From assembly GCA_037142435.1 (NCBI GenBank), contig JBAXAO010000037.1:1-12826 (forward strand): 12,826 nt of DNA. Direction: 5' to 3'. Of this stretch, positions 1-6,490 are shown piece after piece. The notes beneath the pieces were generated by a model, which worked only from the letters and a program-made list of their open reading frames with translations, did not search any database and had not been told where the DNA came from. Both the position numbers and the translations under genes were made by a program. Source of the stretch: CAIMZW01 sp037142435 (GTDB lineage: Bacteria > Actinomycetota > Actinomycetes > Nanopelagicales > Nanopelagicaceae). The first letter of the stretch is position 1. Each line of letters starts with the position of its first letter.

Positions 1-194
1 TATTGTCTTTTTGCTCAGCAAATGGTGACGAATAGCGCTCATCGTTGCCTAATCCTAGCCAGCCCTAAACGTGATGATTTCGTTATCAAAAGGTGCTTGC
101 TCTTATTAATTGGGGCTCTTACGGTTAAACCTTCCTTAGGCACTTTACTGGGGATGCTTTTTCGTAACCTTCTTAAGAAGAGAAAAGGGAAAAA
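1..194. other. Intergenic region upstream of the solute-binding protein gene
   Basis: I see no convincing gene here. The one open frame, from about 22 to 207, runs into the binding-protein gene and gives a protein of no recognisable character. The stretch is AT-richer than its surroundings and holds a promoter candidate (97-125), a perfect 12-bp palindrome (169-180) and a purine-rich ribosome-binding stretch (about 177-190). It is most likely the control region of the transporter operon. No terminator of an upstream gene is visible, so the upstream neighbour cannot be named. Confidence 0.6.
97..125 (+). promoter_or_regulatory. Candidate promoter of the ABC transporter operon
   Basis: TTGCTC (97-102) is followed after 17 bases by TACGGT (120-125), which fits the actinobacterial pattern of a loose -35 box and a TAnnnT -10 box. 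The predicted start near 132 would leave a leader of about 60 bases before the ATG at 195. The only support is motif and spacing. I found no clear operator for a LacI-type regulator, although such operons are often controlled by one. Confidence 0.4.
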
Positions 195-1496
195 ATGTCA
201 GAAATGATTACCGAGGAGGGCGTATCCCGTCGCTCCGTACTCAAGGGAACCGTTGCAGGTGCTGGTGCACTCGCAGTTGGTGGTCTTGTTGGCGCAGGAA
301 CTGCATCATCCGCTGATGCCGCCGCAGCCAAGAAGGTCAGCGTTGGTTCTAACCAGTCCGATCCAGCTGCTCGTAAGAACGATGCTGCTTGGGTAGCTGC
401 TGCCAAGGCTGCCGGTTTCGACGTTAAGTTGAATACCGTTGACCACAACACATTCCAGAACCAGATCAACTCATACCTACAAGGCACTCCAGATGACATC
501 TTCACCTGGTTCGCTGGCTACCGTATGCAGTTCTTCGCCAAGAAGGGCCTTGCAACCAGCATCTCTGATGTCTGGAAGAAGATCAGCCCTAACTTCTCAG
601 CAGGTTACAAGAATGCCTCAACCGGTCTTGATGGAAAGCAATACTTCATTCCAACAACCTGGTACCCATGGGCAATCATGTACCGCAAGTCAGTTTTCGC
701 AGCTGCTGGCGTCGATCCAAAGACCATCGTTACTTGGGCCGACTTCATCAATGCTTGCAAGACCTTCAATTCAAAGGGAATCATTCCAGTAGCACTTGGT
801 GACAAGGGTGGCTGGGAAGCAATGGGTACCTTCGACTTCATCAACTTCCGTACCAACGGCTTCAAGTTCCACATGGACTTGACCGCTGGTCGCGCAAAGT
901 GGACTGATCCTCGCGTTCAGAAGACATTTGCAAACTGGGCAACCATGTTCCCTTATCAGAACAACAACGTTCTTGACTTGGCTTGGGATGGCGCAGCACA
1001 GCTCGTTCTTCAGAAGAAGGCAGCTATGCAGGTCATGGGTGCGTTCCACGCATCGATCTACACCGATCCAGCAGATCTTGCTGACTTGGCCTTGTTCCCA
1101 TTCCCAGAGATCACAGCTGCATACGGCCGCGAAGCTGTAGAAGCGCCAATCGATGGCTACATGCTTTCTAAGCATGCTTCAAAGAACTTGGCTAACGCCA
1201 AGTCTCTTGCAGAGTTCATCTCATCAGACAAGTACGGCAAGGCAGTTCTTAAGGTTGCACCTACTGCACTCTTCGCGAACAACAAGATGCCAAAGCCAAG
1301 CGACCCATTTGCCCTTTCACAGGTCAACTTGGTTAACAGCTGTAAGTACATTGCTCAGTTCTTCGATCGTGATTCACGACCAGACTTCGCAGGCTCGATC
1401 TTCCAGAGCGCGCTGCAGAAGTTCTTGGGTGGCGGAGATCCAAAGGCAATTGCTACAGATCTGCAAGCACAATGGGATGCATTGCCACCAGCCTAA
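195..1496 (+). CDS. Tat-exported ABC transporter solute-binding protein (carbohydrate type)
   Basis: This 433-residue protein is probably the extracellular substrate-capturing subunit of a carbohydrate-type (MalE/UgpB-like, COG1653 style) importer; the two permease genes that follow support this. Residues 11-17 read SRRSVLK, a twin-arginine (Tat) export motif. They are followed by an Ala/Gly/Val-rich hydrophobic stretch (about 18-38) and a likely signal peptidase site at ADA (40-42). There is no cysteine in or near the signal, so it does not look like a lipoprotein, which is unusual for a Gram-positive binding protein. The start is chosen by the AAAAGGGA stretch just upstream and because it keeps the Tat signal near the N-terminus. 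Codon use is strongly biased (Lys is almost entirely AAG), as in the ribosomal protein genes here, which suggests very high expression. The substrate cannot be read from sequence alone; a sugar or polyol is likely. Confidence 0.85.
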   Translation: MSEMITEEGVSRRSVLKGTVAGAGALAVGGLVGAGTASSADAAAAKKVSVGSNQSDPAARKNDAAWVAAAKAAGFDVKLNTVDHNTFQNQINSYLQGTPDDIFTWFAGYRMQFFAKKGLATSISDVWKKISPNFSAGYKNASTGLDGKQYFIPTTWYPWAIMYRKSVFAAAGVDPKTIVTWADFINACKTFNSKGIIPVALGDKGGWEAMGTFDFINFRTNGFKFHMDLTAGRAKWTDPRVQKTFANWATMFPYQNNNVLDLAWDGAAQLVLQKKAAMQVMGAFHASIYTDPADLADLALFPFPEITAAYGREAVEAPIDGYMLSKHASKNLANAKSLAEFISSDKYGKAVLKVAPTALFANNKMPKPSDPFALSQVNLVNSCKYIAQFFDRDSRPDFAGSIFQSALQKFLGGGDPKAIATDLQAQWDALPPA

Positions 1497-1505
1497 AGCT
1501 GCGGC

Positions 1506-1518
1506 ATAGGATTCCTAT
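1506..1518 (+). promoter_or_regulatory. Small intercistronic inverted repeat between binding protein and permease genes
   Basis: ATAGGATTCCTAT is a perfect 13-base palindrome lying between the stop at 1496 and the ATG at 1522. In RNA it would form a 5-6 bp hairpin covering the only AGGA that could serve as ribosome-binding site for the first permease. In maltose-type operons such intercistronic structures are known to keep membrane subunits scarcer than the binding protein. That role here is inference, and the stem is short. Confidence 0.3.
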
Positions 1519-1521
1519 TTA

Positions 1522-2466
1522 ATGACATCTAGCACTACTACGAAGGCGGCGACGACGGAGGCAACTCCTCGTCGCCGTCGGCGTGGGCATAACTTCACTA
1601 GAACCGACAGAGCAGTTCTCACCGGTTTAGTAGGAGGCCCCACTCTTCTTCACGTTATTCTGGTTTGGATACCAGCCCTGTGCACGATCGCACTCTCATT
1701 TACATTCTGGGACGGAATCGGCGGCTTAAACCAGATTCATTGGGCAGGCCTCAAGAACTACCAACAAATTTTCACGATCTATCAAGATTTTAAACCAGCC
1801 GTTCGAAACAACGTTTTGTGGTTGGGATTCTTCGCTTTAATCGCCACTCCACTTGGAGTGATTCTCGCTTATTACATTGATAAAGAGCTCAAAGGTACAA
1901 AGTTTTTTCAGACTGCCTTCTATTTGCCGATGGTGCTGTCACTTGCGGTAACTGGAATTGTTTGGGATTACATCTTCCGTACCAATGGCTTTGTTAACTC
2001 GGTAATGGGCAACACCGATCCCCAAACTGCAACTTCGTGGTTTGGAGATCCGCATAAGAATATTTGGATAGTTCTTATTATCGCTTCGTGGCGACATATT
2101 GGTTATGTCATGCTGCTTTATTTAGCAGGCATGAAGTCGGTCGATCCTTCGCTGCATGAAGCGGCCGCGATCGATGGTGCAACCGCTTGGTACACCTTCC
2201 GCAAAGTTATTTTCCCATCACTTCGTCCGGTAAACGTCATCATCATTGTGGTGACGGTCATTGACTCTCTGCGCGCCTTCGACTTGGTGTACATCATCAA
2301 CCGTGGACGTAATGGATTGCAATTGCTTGGTGTTTTGGTTTACGACAATATTTTCGGCGAGGCAACTCGAATTGGTTGGGGTGCGGCATTGGCCACAATC
2401 CTCTTCTGTCTCTCGATTGTGCCCATCATGTTGTATCTCTATCAAACCTTTAAGAAGGAAAAGTAA
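1522..2466 (+). CDS. ABC sugar transporter permease, MalF/UgpA type
   Basis: This is one of two inner-membrane subunits forming the translocation path of the importer (314 residues, usual family length). The N-terminus is Thr/Ser-rich and then strongly basic (residues 17-21), which favours a cytoplasmic location. About six hydrophobic segments follow, roughly at 33-61, 97-119, 131-152, 181-204, 237-258 and 283-308. The cytoplasmic EAA loop that docks on the ATPase is clear at 213-236, with E213, A214, A215, D218, G219 and the closing FPSLRP. It lies 25 bases after the binding-protein gene and overlaps the next permease by one base. Codon use is mixed, clearly less biased than in the binding-protein gene. 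No ATPase gene is present in the window. Confidence 0.9.
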   Translation: MTSSTTTKAATTEATPRRRRRGHNFTRTDRAVLTGLVGGPTLLHVILVWIPALCTIALSFTFWDGIGGLNQIHWAGLKNYQQIFTIYQDFKPAVRNNVLWLGFFALIATPLGVILAYYIDKELKGTKFFQTAFYLPMVLSLAVTGIVWDYIFRTNGFVNSVMGNTDPQTATSWFGDPHKNIWIVLIIASWRHIGYVMLLYLAGMKSVDPSLHEAAAIDGATAWYTFRKVIFPSLRPVNVIIIVVTVIDSLRAFDLVYIINRGRNGLQLLGVLVYDNIFGEATRIGWGAALATILFCLSIVPIMLYLYQTFKKEK

Positions 2467-3335
2467 TGGTTACCGGCAAGAGTTCAAAGGTCGGCAATTC
2501 TATTGCCATTGCTATTCTCTTCATCTTTGCAATTGTTTGGATGTTTCCGATTTTCTGGACGCTGCTTCAATCCCTTCGTCCCTACGGCGATGTTTTGAAG
2601 TATGGCTCAGTCTCTTGGCCCCACCATCTCAACTTGCATAATTATTGGACTGCTCTAGTTCAGTCTCAAATGTGGAAGTACCTCATAAACTCATTCGAGG
2701 TTGCGATTCCGGCCGTTCTCTTGACGCTCTTTTTGGCGTCGATGGTTGCATTCGTGGTCAGCCGCTATAGCTTCAAATTCAATATTGCGCTTTTGATGCT
2801 CTTCACAGCTGGCAATTTGCTCCCACCACAATTGGTCTTTATTCCGATCTTCCGTCTCTATATCAATACTTGGGTGCCTAACTTCATCAATGGTGATGGG
2901 GTCTTATATGACACCCAGCTAGGGTTGATCTTGATTCATGTGGCGCTACAAATGGGTTTTGCAACATTTGTACTCAGCAACTATCTCAAGACAATTCCAA
3001 AGGAAATTTCGGAATCAGCTTTGGTAGATGGCGCCAGCGTCTGGAAGCACTACTACGTAGTGATTCTGCCGTTGCTCCGCCCAGCCCTCGCTTCCCTCGG
3101 TGTTTTGATGACCACGTGGATTTACAACGACTTTTTCTGGTCGGTCGCATTGCTCAAGAGCGGTGACAAACGTCCGATCACAGCTGCGCTCTCTAACCTG
3201 CAAGGTGAATTCTTTACGGATTACAACTTGTTGGCTGCCGGAGCGACTTTGGCATTCTTGCCAACTTTGATTGTCTTCTTCACTCTACGAAAGCAATTTG
3301 TCTCTGGGCTCACACTCGGTTCCACAAAGGGCTAA
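2466..3335 (+). CDS. ABC sugar transporter permease, MalG/UgpE type
   Basis: This is the second permease subunit (289 residues), partner of the preceding gene. Its ATG shares a base with the upstream stop codon (TAATG at 2464-2468), so the two are probably translationally coupled, giving equal amounts. Hydrophobic segments lie roughly at 11-36, 78-98, 106-130, 150-171, 202-226 and 255-273. The EAA loop is at about 179-206, with E183, S184, A185, D188, G189 and a closing LPLLRP. The short periplasmic N-terminal loop with a WPHHL-type segment (51-55) is typical of MalG relatives. As the operon lacks an ATPase, energy is probably supplied by a shared MsiK/MsmX-type ATPase encoded elsewhere, or by a gene outside the window. 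Confidence 0.9.
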   Translation: MVTGKSSKVGNSIAIAILFIFAIVWMFPIFWTLLQSLRPYGDVLKYGSVSWPHHLNLHNYWTALVQSQMWKYLINSFEVAIPAVLLTLFLASMVAFVVSRYSFKFNIALLMLFTAGNLLPPQLVFIPIFRLYINTWVPNFINGDGVLYDTQLGLILIHVALQMGFATFVLSNYLKTIPKEISESALVDGASVWKHYYVVILPLLRPALASLGVLMTTWIYNDFFWSVALLKSGDKRPITAALSNLQGEFFTDYNLLAAGATLAFLPTLIVFFTLRKQFVSGLTLGSTKG

Positions 3336-3344
3336 CCTTTAGTA

Positions 3345-4295
3345 ATGAAAGCAATCCAAATCACCGCGTTCGGTGGTCCAGAAGTTATGACATATGTTGA
3401 ACTTCCAGACCTTGTGCCCGCTGCCAATCAATCTTTGATTGAAGTGAGCGCCATCGGAATTAATTATGCCGATACCCACCAAACCGAGAACTCTTATCTC
3501 TCCCCTCAACATCTGCCCATGATTCCCGGGCTAGAGGTTGTGGGGAGAATTTCTTCTGGTCAGCGGGTTTTAGCACCAGTTGATGGTGGTGGATATGCCC
3601 AACAAGCTCTCGCACAGACTGCTGCTTTAATTCCAATTCCAGATGCGATCTCTGATGGACAAGCGCTATCTATGTTGGTTCAAGGAAGCACTGCCTACCA
3701 TGTCCTCAAAACGATGGGTCATGTAAAACCTGGCGAAAGCGTTGTCGTCCATGCTGCGGCTGGGGGAGTCGGAGTTATCGCCATTCAATTGGCTAAGCAC
3801 TGGGGCGCAAAAGTTATTGCGGTCGTTTCTGATTCCCAAGAGAAAATGGAACTTGTTCGATCTCTCGGCGCAGACGAGATAGTTATTGCTGGTCCGGACT
3901 TGGCTGCACATTTATTGGCCGCTAACAATGGCAAGCCGATCGATCTCATTCTCGAGATGGTCGGCGGCGCTACCTTTGAAGACTCCTTTGCCGTGTTGGC
4001 TCCTTTTGGCCGATTGGTCACTTTCGGTATGGCTTCCAGAGTTGCCCCCAGAGCAATCCCATCTGGAGAACTCCTCCATGGCAGCAAGACCATCTCGGGC
4101 TTCTGGCTGGCTCACTGCTTTGGCCATAAAGCGTTGTTGGATGATGTCATAGCCGAGCTTTTCACCTTGATTGAGTCTGGGGTCATCAAGCCCGTCATTG
4201 GGCAGACCTTCCCGCTCTCTCAAGCCACCCAGGCTCATCAAGAGATGTTGGCACGTAAGACCACCGGAAAGGTTGTGCTCGACCCAGCGCGCTAA
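3345..4295 (+). CDS. NAD(P)H:quinone oxidoreductase-like protein (zinc-free MDR family)
   Basis: This 316-residue member of the medium-chain dehydrogenase/reductase superfamily has the quinone oxidoreductase (QOR) layout. The N-terminal catalytic domain contains GINYADTHQTE (38-48), matching the QOR NxxD element. The nucleotide-binding fold carries HAAAGGVG (136-143), typical of NADPH-preferring QOR proteins, followed by QLAKHWGAKVIAV. The cysteine and histidine zinc ligands of alcohol dehydrogenases are absent. It probably reduces quinones or activated enals and enones in the cytoplasm. It begins 9 bases after the permease stop without a clear ribosome-binding site, so read-through from the transporter operon is likely. 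A functional link to the transported substrate is possible but unproven. The exact substrate cannot be assigned. Confidence 0.8.
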   Translation: MKAIQITAFGGPEVMTYVELPDLVPAANQSLIEVSAIGINYADTHQTENSYLSPQHLPMIPGLEVVGRISSGQRVLAPVDGGGYAQQALAQTAALIPIPDAISDGQALSMLVQGSTAYHVLKTMGHVKPGESVVVHAAAGGVGVIAIQLAKHWGAKVIAVVSDSQEKMELVRSLGADEIVIAGPDLAAHLLAANNGKPIDLILEMVGGATFEDSFAVLAPFGRLVTFGMASRVAPRAIPSGELLHGSKTISGFWLAHCFGHKALLDDVIAELFTLIESGVIKPVIGQTFPLSQATQAHQEMLARKTTGKVVLDPAR

Positions 4296-4325
4296 CTCGC
4301 CGCTATTCGGTCATTTTGACGGGAT

Positions 4326-4355
4326 TTCGCAACACACGGGCAGGCGTTGTACGCT
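4326..4355 (+). promoter_or_regulatory. Candidate promoter of the tRNA-Thr/tRNA-Met pair
   Basis: TTCGCA (4326-4331) is separated by 18 bases from TACGCT (4350-4355), a TAnnnT -10 box, and transcription would start about 10 bases before tRNA-Thr. A better -35 match, TTGACG (4316-4321), lies too far upstream (28 bases) to pair with this -10. The call is weak and rests on position as much as on sequence. Confidence 0.35.
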
Positions 4356-4371
4356 CAGCCTTCGAAATAAT

Positions 4372-4444
4372 GCCCCCCTAGCTCAGTCGGTAGAGCGTTT
4401 CCATGGTAAGGAAAAGGTCAACGGTTCGATTCCGTTGGGGGGCT
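4372..4444 (+). tRNA. tRNA-Thr (anticodon GGT)
   Basis: A complete cloverleaf can be folded by hand: acceptor GCCCCCC (4372-4378) with GGGGGGC (4437-4443), D stem GCTC/GAGC, anticodon stem TTTCC/GGAAA with loop ATGGTAA (anticodon GGT at 4405-4407), and T stem AACGG/CCGTT with loop TTCGATT. The discriminator is T4444 and no 3' CCA is encoded. It reads ACC and ACT threonine codons. The position immediately before tRNA-Met and rpmG is the usual actinobacterial arrangement. Confidence 0.96.
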
Positions 4445-4445
4445 C

Positions 4446-4519
4446 GGCGGGGTAGCTCAGCTTGGTAGAGCAAGCGGCTCATAATCGCTGTGTCGCCGGT
4501 TCAAATCCGGCCTCCGCTA
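4446..4519 (+). tRNA. tRNA-Met (anticodon CAT, elongator)
   Basis: The cloverleaf has acceptor GGCGGGG (4446-4452) with CTCCGCT (4512-4518), including a G1-U72 wobble and a second G-U at the sixth pair. Other parts are D stem GCTC/GAGC, anticodon stem AGCGG/TCGCT with loop CTCATAA (CAT at 4480-4482), and T stem GCCGG/CCGGC. The discriminator is A4519 and no CCA is encoded. The three G-C pairs typical of the initiator anticodon stem are missing, so this is not tRNA-fMet. CAT can also belong to a lysidine-modified tRNA-Ile, but the place after tRNA-Thr and before rpmG matches the elongator Met gene of other actinobacteria. Confidence 0.92.
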
Positions 4520-4536
4520 CTAGTCAGATCTCTAAT

Positions 4537-4566
4537 TTCTCAAGTATGGGCAGGGTGAAGTAACCT
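4537..4566 (+). promoter_or_regulatory. Weak promoter candidate ahead of rpmG
   Basis: TTCTCA (4537-4542), 18 bases, then TAACCT (4561-4566, TAnnnT) could start transcription near 4574, about 50 bases before rpmG. The -35 match is poor. Read-through from the tRNA promoter is an equally good explanation for rpmG expression. Confidence 0.25.
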
Positions 4567-4623
4567 AGCGCCCTTACGTTTCTTCAGGTTCGTCAGATTC
4601 AGTTATTCAAAAGGAGCACGTCG

Positions 4624-4794
4624 ATGGCAAGCAAGAGCGCGGATGTCCGCCCAAAGATCACTATGGCTTGCGTCGAGTGCAAAGAGCGTAACTACATCAC
4701 CAAGAAGAACCGTCGCAACGATCCAGACCGTCTTGAGCTCAAGAAGTTCTGCCCACGTTGCAAGGTCGCTCGCGTTCACCGCGAAACCCGATAA
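4624..4794 (+). CDS. rpmG: 50S ribosomal protein L33
   Basis: This small gene encodes 56 residues, the normal length for L33, a component of the large ribosomal subunit near the E site. The protein contains two Cys pairs, CVEC (16-19) and CPRC (43-46), which form a zinc ribbon; this is therefore the zinc-binding (C+) form. Between them is the basic YITKKNRRNDPDRLELKK region typical of the family. AAGGAG (4611-4616) sits 7 bases before the ATG, a strong ribosome-binding site. The gene follows tRNA-Met and is only 3 bases from the HadA-like gene, the same neighbourhood as rpmG2 in mycobacteria. Actinobacteria often carry a second, zinc-free L33 used under zinc shortage; whether one exists here cannot be seen. 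Confidence 0.96.
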   Translation: MASKSADVRPKITMACVECKERNYITKKNRRNDPDRLELKKFCPRCKVARVHRETR

Positions 4795-4797
4795 CAG

Positions 4798-5181
4798 ATG
4801 CTCGATCCCGACCTCGTCGGGCGCACCTTCGTCGGTGCCACTAGCACTCTCGTAACACAAGAAGCCATCACCCAATTTTCGCGGGCTATTGGCGAGCCCA
4901 ATTTCGAAATCGCGGCTCCAACCTTTTCCATTTCGATCACGTTGGCCGAGTCCCAAGTGCTGCTTCAAGAGAGCGGATTGGATTGGACTCGCGTTGTTCA
5001 CGGGGACCAGAAGTTCGAAATTTTTCGCCCCATCGTTGCCGGAGATTCCCTCATCTGCTCTTCGACAATCGAAACATTTCGAGTAGTCGCGGGTAACGAA
5101 ATTGTCACCGTACGGAGCGATCTCCATTCTGGCGCCGAATTGGTTATTTCAAGTTGGTCGACTTTGGTGGTGCGCGCGTGA
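4798..5181 (+). CDS. HadA-like MaoC-family dehydratase subunit (short form)
   Basis: This 127-residue protein resembles the non-catalytic HadA subunit of the mycobacterial (3R)-hydroxyacyl-ACP dehydratase. The PTF motif (41-43) and the core KFEIFRPIVAGDSL (72-85) match the hot-dog fold of HadA. The active-site Asp/His pair is absent, as in HadA. It is about 30 residues shorter than mycobacterial HadA; the loss is mostly in the stretch before APTF, where the fold normally has a loop of roughly 20 more residues. It starts 3 bases after the rpmG stop and overlaps the HadB-like gene by 4 bases, so the two probably form a heterodimer. In mycobacteria this enzyme elongates mycolic acids. The function in a probable non-mycolate actinobacterium is not known; dehydration of a hydroxyacyl thioester is the best guess. 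Confidence 0.72.
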   Translation: MLDPDLVGRTFVGATSTLVTQEAITQFSRAIGEPNFEIAAPTFSISITLAESQVLLQESGLDWTRVVHGDQKFEIFRPIVAGDSLICSSTIETFRVVAGNEIVTVRSDLHSGAELVISSWSTLVVRA

Positions 5182-5582
5182 ACAACTTTGAAGTTGGTCA
5201 AGAACTCGTAGCCGTCTCTTATCACATCGATCGATCCTTACTGGTCGCTTATGCCAATGCCAGTGGCGATCAAAATCCAATTCATCAAAATGAAGAATTT
5301 GCGAAATCGGTCGGCCTTCCCGATGTCATTGCCCATGGAATGCTGACGATGGCGCTTGCCGGAAGATATGTATCAGATGTTGCTGGCGGGCCCGACAAGG
5401 TCAAGGAATTTTTTGCGCGATTTATTAAACCCGTTGTCGTTCCGGCGGGAAGTACCGTCAATCTCATCATCTCTGGAAAAATTTCTGCAATTGAAAATGG
5501 CACCGCCAAGATTGATATTCAGGCTACGTGTGATGATGTAAAAGTCTTAGGAATGGCCAAAGCGGTAATCTCACTCTCATGA
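5178..5582 (+). CDS. HadB-like MaoC-family hydratase/dehydratase, catalytic subunit
   Basis: This 134-residue hot-dog fold protein carries the hydratase-2 motif: YANASGDQNPIH (25-36) with the likely catalytic pair D31 and H36, followed by GLPDVIAHGML (46-56). This matches HadB (Asp36/His41) of mycobacteria. I chose GTG at 5178 because it forms a GTGA overlap with the HadA-like stop, a classic coupling arrangement; a TTG at 5154 would add 8 residues and give a deeper overlap. It would catalyse reversible dehydration of (3R)-hydroxyacyl thioesters together with its neighbour. Its own stop overlaps the next gene's start (ATGA at 5579-5582). No HadC-like third gene follows. Confidence 0.82.
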   Translation: MNNFEVGQELVAVSYHIDRSLLVAYANASGDQNPIHQNEEFAKSVGLPDVIAHGMLTMALAGRYVSDVAGGPDKVKEFFARFIKPVVVPAGSTVNLIISGKISAIENGTAKIDIQATCDDVKVLGMAKAVISLS

Positions 5583-6481
5583 GTGTCTCCCAGGAAGTAT
5601 TCGATCTCGGAACAGCCAGGCAAGCGGCCCGAGCTGCAAAAGATTTTGCCCTCGCTGATCAGTTGCGAGACCAGATCGCCCTTCTTGGTTGGGAAATCTT
5701 AGATATTCCAGGTGGCTTTGATTTCAGAGCCATCGCTCGCTTTCCAGTAGTTGCGCGCATCGGTGATGTTGCCGCCTTCAGTGATAAGCAATTCGACATC
5801 ACAGTGGCGTTGATAGTCGATGGCTATTGTGAAGATGCGGTGCTGGCTATCGAAAGTATTAAAACGAATTCGGCGGGCAATTTCGCAATCGCAGTACTAG
5901 TTGTGGGATCTCCCGATCTCAAAGAGCTTCCAAACCAACTCGATGAGCGCACCTTCATCGTCCAGGTGCTTTCCGGATGCGGTTGGGGAGAGGCGGCGAA
6001 CGCGCTGCTTAAATATTCACCATCGGATCTCGTAGTAGTTATGGATCCTTCCACTCGATTTACCGGGGATGCACTTGCTCCAGTTATTCAGAAATTTCAG
6101 GAAGGGGAGTTCTCGGCTGTGGGTTGGCGGGGAGGCCTCATCAGCACCGATGCCGAATGGCGGGAAACGGTGGATAAAGGTCCAGGCGAAGTCGATGTCC
6201 TGTACAGCTATTTCCTGGCAGTGAAACGCGACGATGCACTGCAGGCAGGTGCTTTCAATATTCGAGCGCTTTATTATCGCAATGCCGACATCGAATTTTC
6301 GTTGCGTCTACGTCAAACTCAAGGTCGCCTTTTGCAAATGGATCTACCGTTAGAGCAAGCGCGCCACCACGGCTATTACGACGCCGATCCTGAGTATCGC
6401 GACGTGCAATCGAAAAAGAACTATGACCGAATCCTGGATCGCTTCCGCGGAAAAAATGAGATCTTGTCGCCGCGGCGATAG
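5579..6481 (+). CDS. CysS-tail-like domain fused to a family 2-like glycosyltransferase
   Basis: The protein has 300 residues. Residues 10-47 (LGTARQAARAAKDFALADQL and the following DQIALLGWEILDIPGGF) closely resemble the C-terminal end of cysteinyl-tRNA synthetases, where the AR-AKDFA-AD-RD pattern is followed by a glycine-rich end. From about 73 the chain looks like a GT-A glycosyltransferase: a first strand ITVALIVDGY with EDAVLAIESI (74-93), a DPS in VVVMDPST (152-159) where the metal-binding DxD normally sits, and ADIEFSLRLRQTQGRLL (236-252) with RHHGY (262-266), similar to the acceptor/base region of GT2 enzymes. No membrane segment is evident. It overlaps the HadB-like gene by 4 bases and precedes murB by 9, so it belongs to the same transcript. 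A role in cell-envelope glycan synthesis is a guess. The single D at the DxD site makes metal dependence uncertain. Confidence 0.6.
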   Translation: MSVSQEVFDLGTARQAARAAKDFALADQLRDQIALLGWEILDIPGGFDFRAIARFPVVARIGDVAAFSDKQFDITVALIVDGYCEDAVLAIESIKTNSAGNFAIAVLVVGSPDLKELPNQLDERTFIVQVLSGCGWGEAANALLKYSPSDLVVVMDPSTRFTGDALAPVIQKFQEGEFSAVGWRGGLISTDAEWRETVDKGPGEVDVLYSYFLAVKRDDALQAGAFNIRALYYRNADIEFSLRLRQTQGRLLQMDLPLEQARHHGYYDADPEYRDVQSKKNYDRILDRFRGKNEILSPRR

Positions 6482-6490
6482 CCTTTCACC

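Noticed and set aside
22..207. 61-codon open frame before the binding-protein gene
   Set aside because: It overlaps the real start and Tat signal region, has no recognisable features, and lies over a promoter-like stretch. It is most likely chance.
4316..4321. TTGACG as -35 box for the tRNA-Thr promoter
   Set aside because: The nearest TAnnnT box is 28 bases away, far beyond workable spacing.
4446..4519. tRNA with CAT anticodon as initiator tRNA
   Set aside because: The anticodon stem lacks the three G-C pairs and the 1-72 pair is G-U rather than the unpaired C-A type of tRNA-fMet.
4603..5127. Reverse-strand frame of 174 codons across rpmG and the HadA-like gene
   Set aside because: It lies opposite two well-supported genes and shows no family features.
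5154..5177. TTG start adding 8 residues to the HadB-like protein
   Set aside because: The GTG at 5178 makes the usual GTGA stop/start overlap, and a TTG start is rarer. It cannot be fully excluded, since mycobacterial HadB is of similar length to the longer form.
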